Assembly: GCF_000208865.1 (NCBI RefSeq)
Contig: NC_018394.1
Location: forward strand, 827,635-891,634
From: Neospora caninum Liverpool
Taxonomy: Eukaryota; Apicomplexa; Conoidasida; Eucoccidiorida; Sarcocystidae
Direction: 5' to 3'
DNA length: 64,000 nucleotides
Shown here: piece after piece, positions 61,491 to 64,000 of the stretch
Layout of the letters: each line of letters begins with the position of its first letter
Position numbering within the stretch: the first letter of the stretch is position 1
The notes under the pieces: generated by a model
Seen by the model: only the letters and a program-made list of their open reading frames with translations
Databases searched by the model: none
Told to the model about the DNA's origin: nothing
Translations under genes and position numbers: made by a program

Positions 61491-62650
61491 GAAGCATGAA
61501 CGAGCAATAGCCCAGACTACAGAAGCTCGTTGGGGGTATCAAGCGCGAAACGGAGGCGCTGACCTAGGGACAAGACCTGATTACCGGGGCTGTGCGTTTG
61601 TGAAACATTCAAAAAGGAAAACGCTCTTATGTCACTTGCTTCGGTGTCACGTTGAAACTTGGGCGTTCCAACGTATCTGAGCCTTGTGGGAATCCCTTGT
61701 AGAACTCGCTTTCCCTGTGTTTTTCCGAATCGAGGTTTCATCTTGCGGACTTTTTACATGATCAACGACTCTGCATCCACCACAGATAAATGCACGGCAG
61801 GGCAAGATGCCAATGAAAAACCGATCCTTCCAGTAGATACGAGATCTGTCGCAACATTCAGCCTGAAAAGAACGCGCTTGCGGGGTCCCTCGCGGTCGTT
61901 GCTTCCAGGCAAAGCAGTGGCAAAGCGCACGACCGCACATACCAAAGAGGAGCGTATACCAATGCACGCCCGCGCACTGGCGGTTTGCATTGGAGCCCCG
62001 TGTGAGTGTGTGTATGCTTCGATACCGGAAGGGCGACGTGGCACGCTAGAGTTCCGCCGGCATACAAAAGTCAAACGACTCGTTCAAGGGGAGGGAGAAC
62101 GAGTGGTGGACGGCGATGCGCTGAAGAAGTGAAACAGAATTTTCGTGTTCTTGAAGAAAACGAATTAATTGCGCATGCGCCATCGGACGGCGCCCGCCTT
62201 CCCCATCCACCACTTGAATCTGTCTACAGGTGAACGCGCGAGACATATCCAGGGTGGCCAGATCAGATCCCAGTCTCACAATTGCGCGAACGCCAGCAGT
62301 TCAGTGGCGTGCACCGCCGCACCAACTTACTTTAGGCTGCTCGGGAACGAAACTGTTACTTGACCCTGTGGGTAAGCGGCTGTTTCTGTAGGAACTGGAG
62401 GCGAAGATCGGTTACATGGATACGGGCGTGTCGCAAAATGGACCGTCAGAAGTTCCCTTACGGTACAGCCCTGTGATGGGAATATCCTCCAGCCCTCGTC
62501 ACTGACATTAATACGGGCCCAACCACGGGGGGGGGGGGGGTTCCAGGGGGGTAGACACTGGCAATAGAGTTCCAGTTTGACGGTAGTATATTCTGTGCTT
62601 CACAGCTTTTGAATACAATATTTGTTCCAGCGTATCATTTCCTCGTAAAC
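61491..62650. other. Intergenic: 3' UTR and upstream region of TopoVIB-like gene
   Basis: About 1.2 kb lies between two plus-strand genes. A 157-codon frame at 61659-62132 has no domain. A run of 14 G lies at 62527-62540, about 110 bp before the next start codon. Confidence 0.5.
62527..62540 (+). repeat. Poly-G run (14 G)
   Basis: Fourteen consecutive G bases, followed by TTCCA and then GGGGGG at 62546-62551, lie upstream of the TopoVIB-like gene. This could be a sequencing-difficult homopolymer or a G-quadruplex-prone site. Confidence 0.9.
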
Positions 62651-64000
62651 ATGGCTACTCCGAGTGCCAGCCAATTTCTGAACAGGCGTAAGCTCGTTTT
62701 CACGTGTTTCTCTCAAATCCTAAAACTCACAGAATGGCGGTGACCTGTATCCAGATATGTCAGTGACTGGATTCACAGAGCAAAATGGTATTTTGATGGT
62801 GGCGAAGGAACTCGCCGACAATGCAGTTGACGCCTGCACTCATGTCGACAAGCCCTGCTACGGTTTCCACCAAAACCCGCGCATGGAAGTCGACGTTCGC
62901 CGTTTGTTGGACGGGAAGATTGATGTCTGTTGCCGTGACACGGTGAGGATAGGGGTATACTCACATTCTCGGATTTTGTGCCACAACTCAGGAACTATAG
63001 GGTGTCGGCTTTTCTTGCGATTCGATAGAGTCGTTTGGGCAGCTATTTGCCACTTCAAAAACCAACGATTCGAGCGTGAGTGGCGTGTTTGGAATTGGGT
63101 TAAAGATGGTAAGGCGATGAGGTTGTTCAAATCGGGCCAGCACATCCATTGGATGCATGGGTAATAGGCCATGATGTACTGCCAGCGAAGTGCTGCATCC
63201 TTCCTGAGGATGAAGGTTAGGTACGTATGGCTTGACGGTGGCGCAAAACAACCGTTTTGTGTACCAACCCTCTTCAGAGTTTCACCAAGCGAAGTCTGGC
63301 GGTTTCGAGTAAGGCTTGACGTCGATGGGCAGTCGGCAGATGTTGAAGATTTCGAAAGTACGCCCTGCCGTAGAAACACAAAACATAGCGCATGCATGGG
63401 CCTACTGTTTTGAACAGCGATAAATGAGGAACTGGACACGTGGCCGTGGATGACGGAAGTTGGTGCAGCTGTAAGTGTACGCCGCTTGGCTCACAGACAC
63501 GAAACAGGGAAAATGACCTGCACAGGTAAAGGGCCAGTGGAGTGACCAAACGGAAGCGTCCTTTCTCAGCTACATCACTGCTATTAATTTCTTGAAGCCC
63601 GAAGTACGGTTTTTCTGACTGGACCATCCTTGTCGCCATCCATCTCTAGCTTTCACCAGATTTCGCTTCGGGTCCTTACAGAATCCGAAAATGTTAATGC
63701 GCTTACCCCTGAAGTCAGGGGCACGGGCCTGCTAGCTTGTCTTCTTTCCTTGGCACAGGCTGCGTCACACAAAGTTATTGCCCATACGCAGCAAGTGGTG
63801 AATGACAGCGGATATGCTGTTCGAATAGTTGGGATCGCCGTAGCAGCCACCGCTGACCCAAAGAAGCAGACTGAGTGGGGTTCTGTCAGGATTCTGCGCA
63901 CCTTCAACTCCATGCCACTGCTGCCTGAAGATGCCCCCGTCTGTGCGATTGACAAGGCAACCAGGTACTCGCATGACGGGCTGCAACATTCCCAGTGGCC
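62651..64000 (+). CDS. DNA topoisomerase VI subunit B-like protein (5' part, runs off the window)
   Basis: Exons 62651-62687, 62755-62942, 63001-63075, 63333-63357, 63418-63470 and 63660-63964 join in phase; the gene continues past the window. TopoVIB is the GHKL ATPase partner of the SPO11/TopoVIA DNA-cleaving subunit. The N-terminal strap SASQFLNRHMSVTGF leads into the N-box KELADNAVDA (E31, N35). The D-box is RDTGVGF (D74, G76, G78), completed exactly by splicing into the 63001 exon. SIESFGQLFATSKTND follows as in the family, and a G-box-like RGTGLLACLLSLAQA starts at residue 146. The family's transducer motif then appears soon after as RILRTFNSMPLLP, leaving no room for the H2TH domain. 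It is therefore either a reduced TopoVIB or an MTOPVIB-like meiotic form. The 25-nt exon at 63333 is the least certain link. Confidence 0.8.

Noticed and set aside
1..64000. tRNA, rRNA, CRISPR, insertion sequences, retroelements
   Set aside because: No cloverleaf with A/B boxes, no rRNA-like block, no spaced repeat array, and no transposase or reverse-transcriptase motif was seen by eye on either strand.

Overview
The window reads as nuclear DNA of a coccidian apicomplexan (Toxoplasma/Neospora/Hammondia type). The reasons are roughly balanced GC content, many short GT-AG introns, long UTR-like gaps between genes, acidic, Ser- or Arg-rich low-complexity insertions in conserved proteins, TA microsatellites in introns, and a secreted aspartyl protease of the ASP3/plasmepsin IX-X clade. 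The species was not decided. I see no tRNA, rRNA, CRISPR array or transposon.

I rebuilt gene models by hand, joining exons only where donor, acceptor and reading phase agree. Left to right: (1) 262-2698 +, a putative tail-anchored protein with ubiquitin-binding-like helices; (2) 5806-8541 -, a tandem CCCH zinc-finger protein; (3) 12102-15187 +, LUC7-family U1 snRNP protein with an RS tail; (4) 17731-21828 +, a large coiled-coil protein with no recognised domain; (5) 23022-25186 +, a 16-exon aspartyl protease with 7-nt and 16-nt microexons; (6) 26042-27835 -, an Arg/Ser-rich protein; (7) 29957-33491 -, an unrecognised basic protein; (8) 35836-37262 -, DPM3, the small ER subunit of dolichol-phosphate-mannose synthase; (9) 38710-46720 +, a Deg/HtrA serine protease with a signal sequence, a triple 21-residue repeat and a PDZ domain split by about 310 residues; (10) 49429-51381 -, NADH-cytochrome b5 reductase; (11) 53772-61490 +, a very long RFC1/ATAD5(Elg1)-like clamp-loader protein with a PIP box and a degenerate P-loop; (12) 62651-64000 +, the 5' part of a topoisomerase VI subunit B-like GHKL ATPase that seems to lack the H2TH domain.

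The genes do not form one pathway. Loose themes are RNA processing or binding (CCCH, LUC7, SR-rich), the secretory pathway (aspartyl protease, DPM3, Deg protease, b5 reductase) and DNA replication or recombination (clamp-loader-like and TopoVIB-like genes side by side at the right end). DPM3/Deg and b5 reductase/clamp-loader-like are divergent pairs that probably share 1.4-2.4 kb upstream regions. The most interesting items are the TopoVIB-like gene, the P-loop-degenerate clamp-loader-like gene, DPM3 (easy to miss because its exons are tiny), the forced microexons of the aspartyl protease and the split PDZ of the Deg protease.
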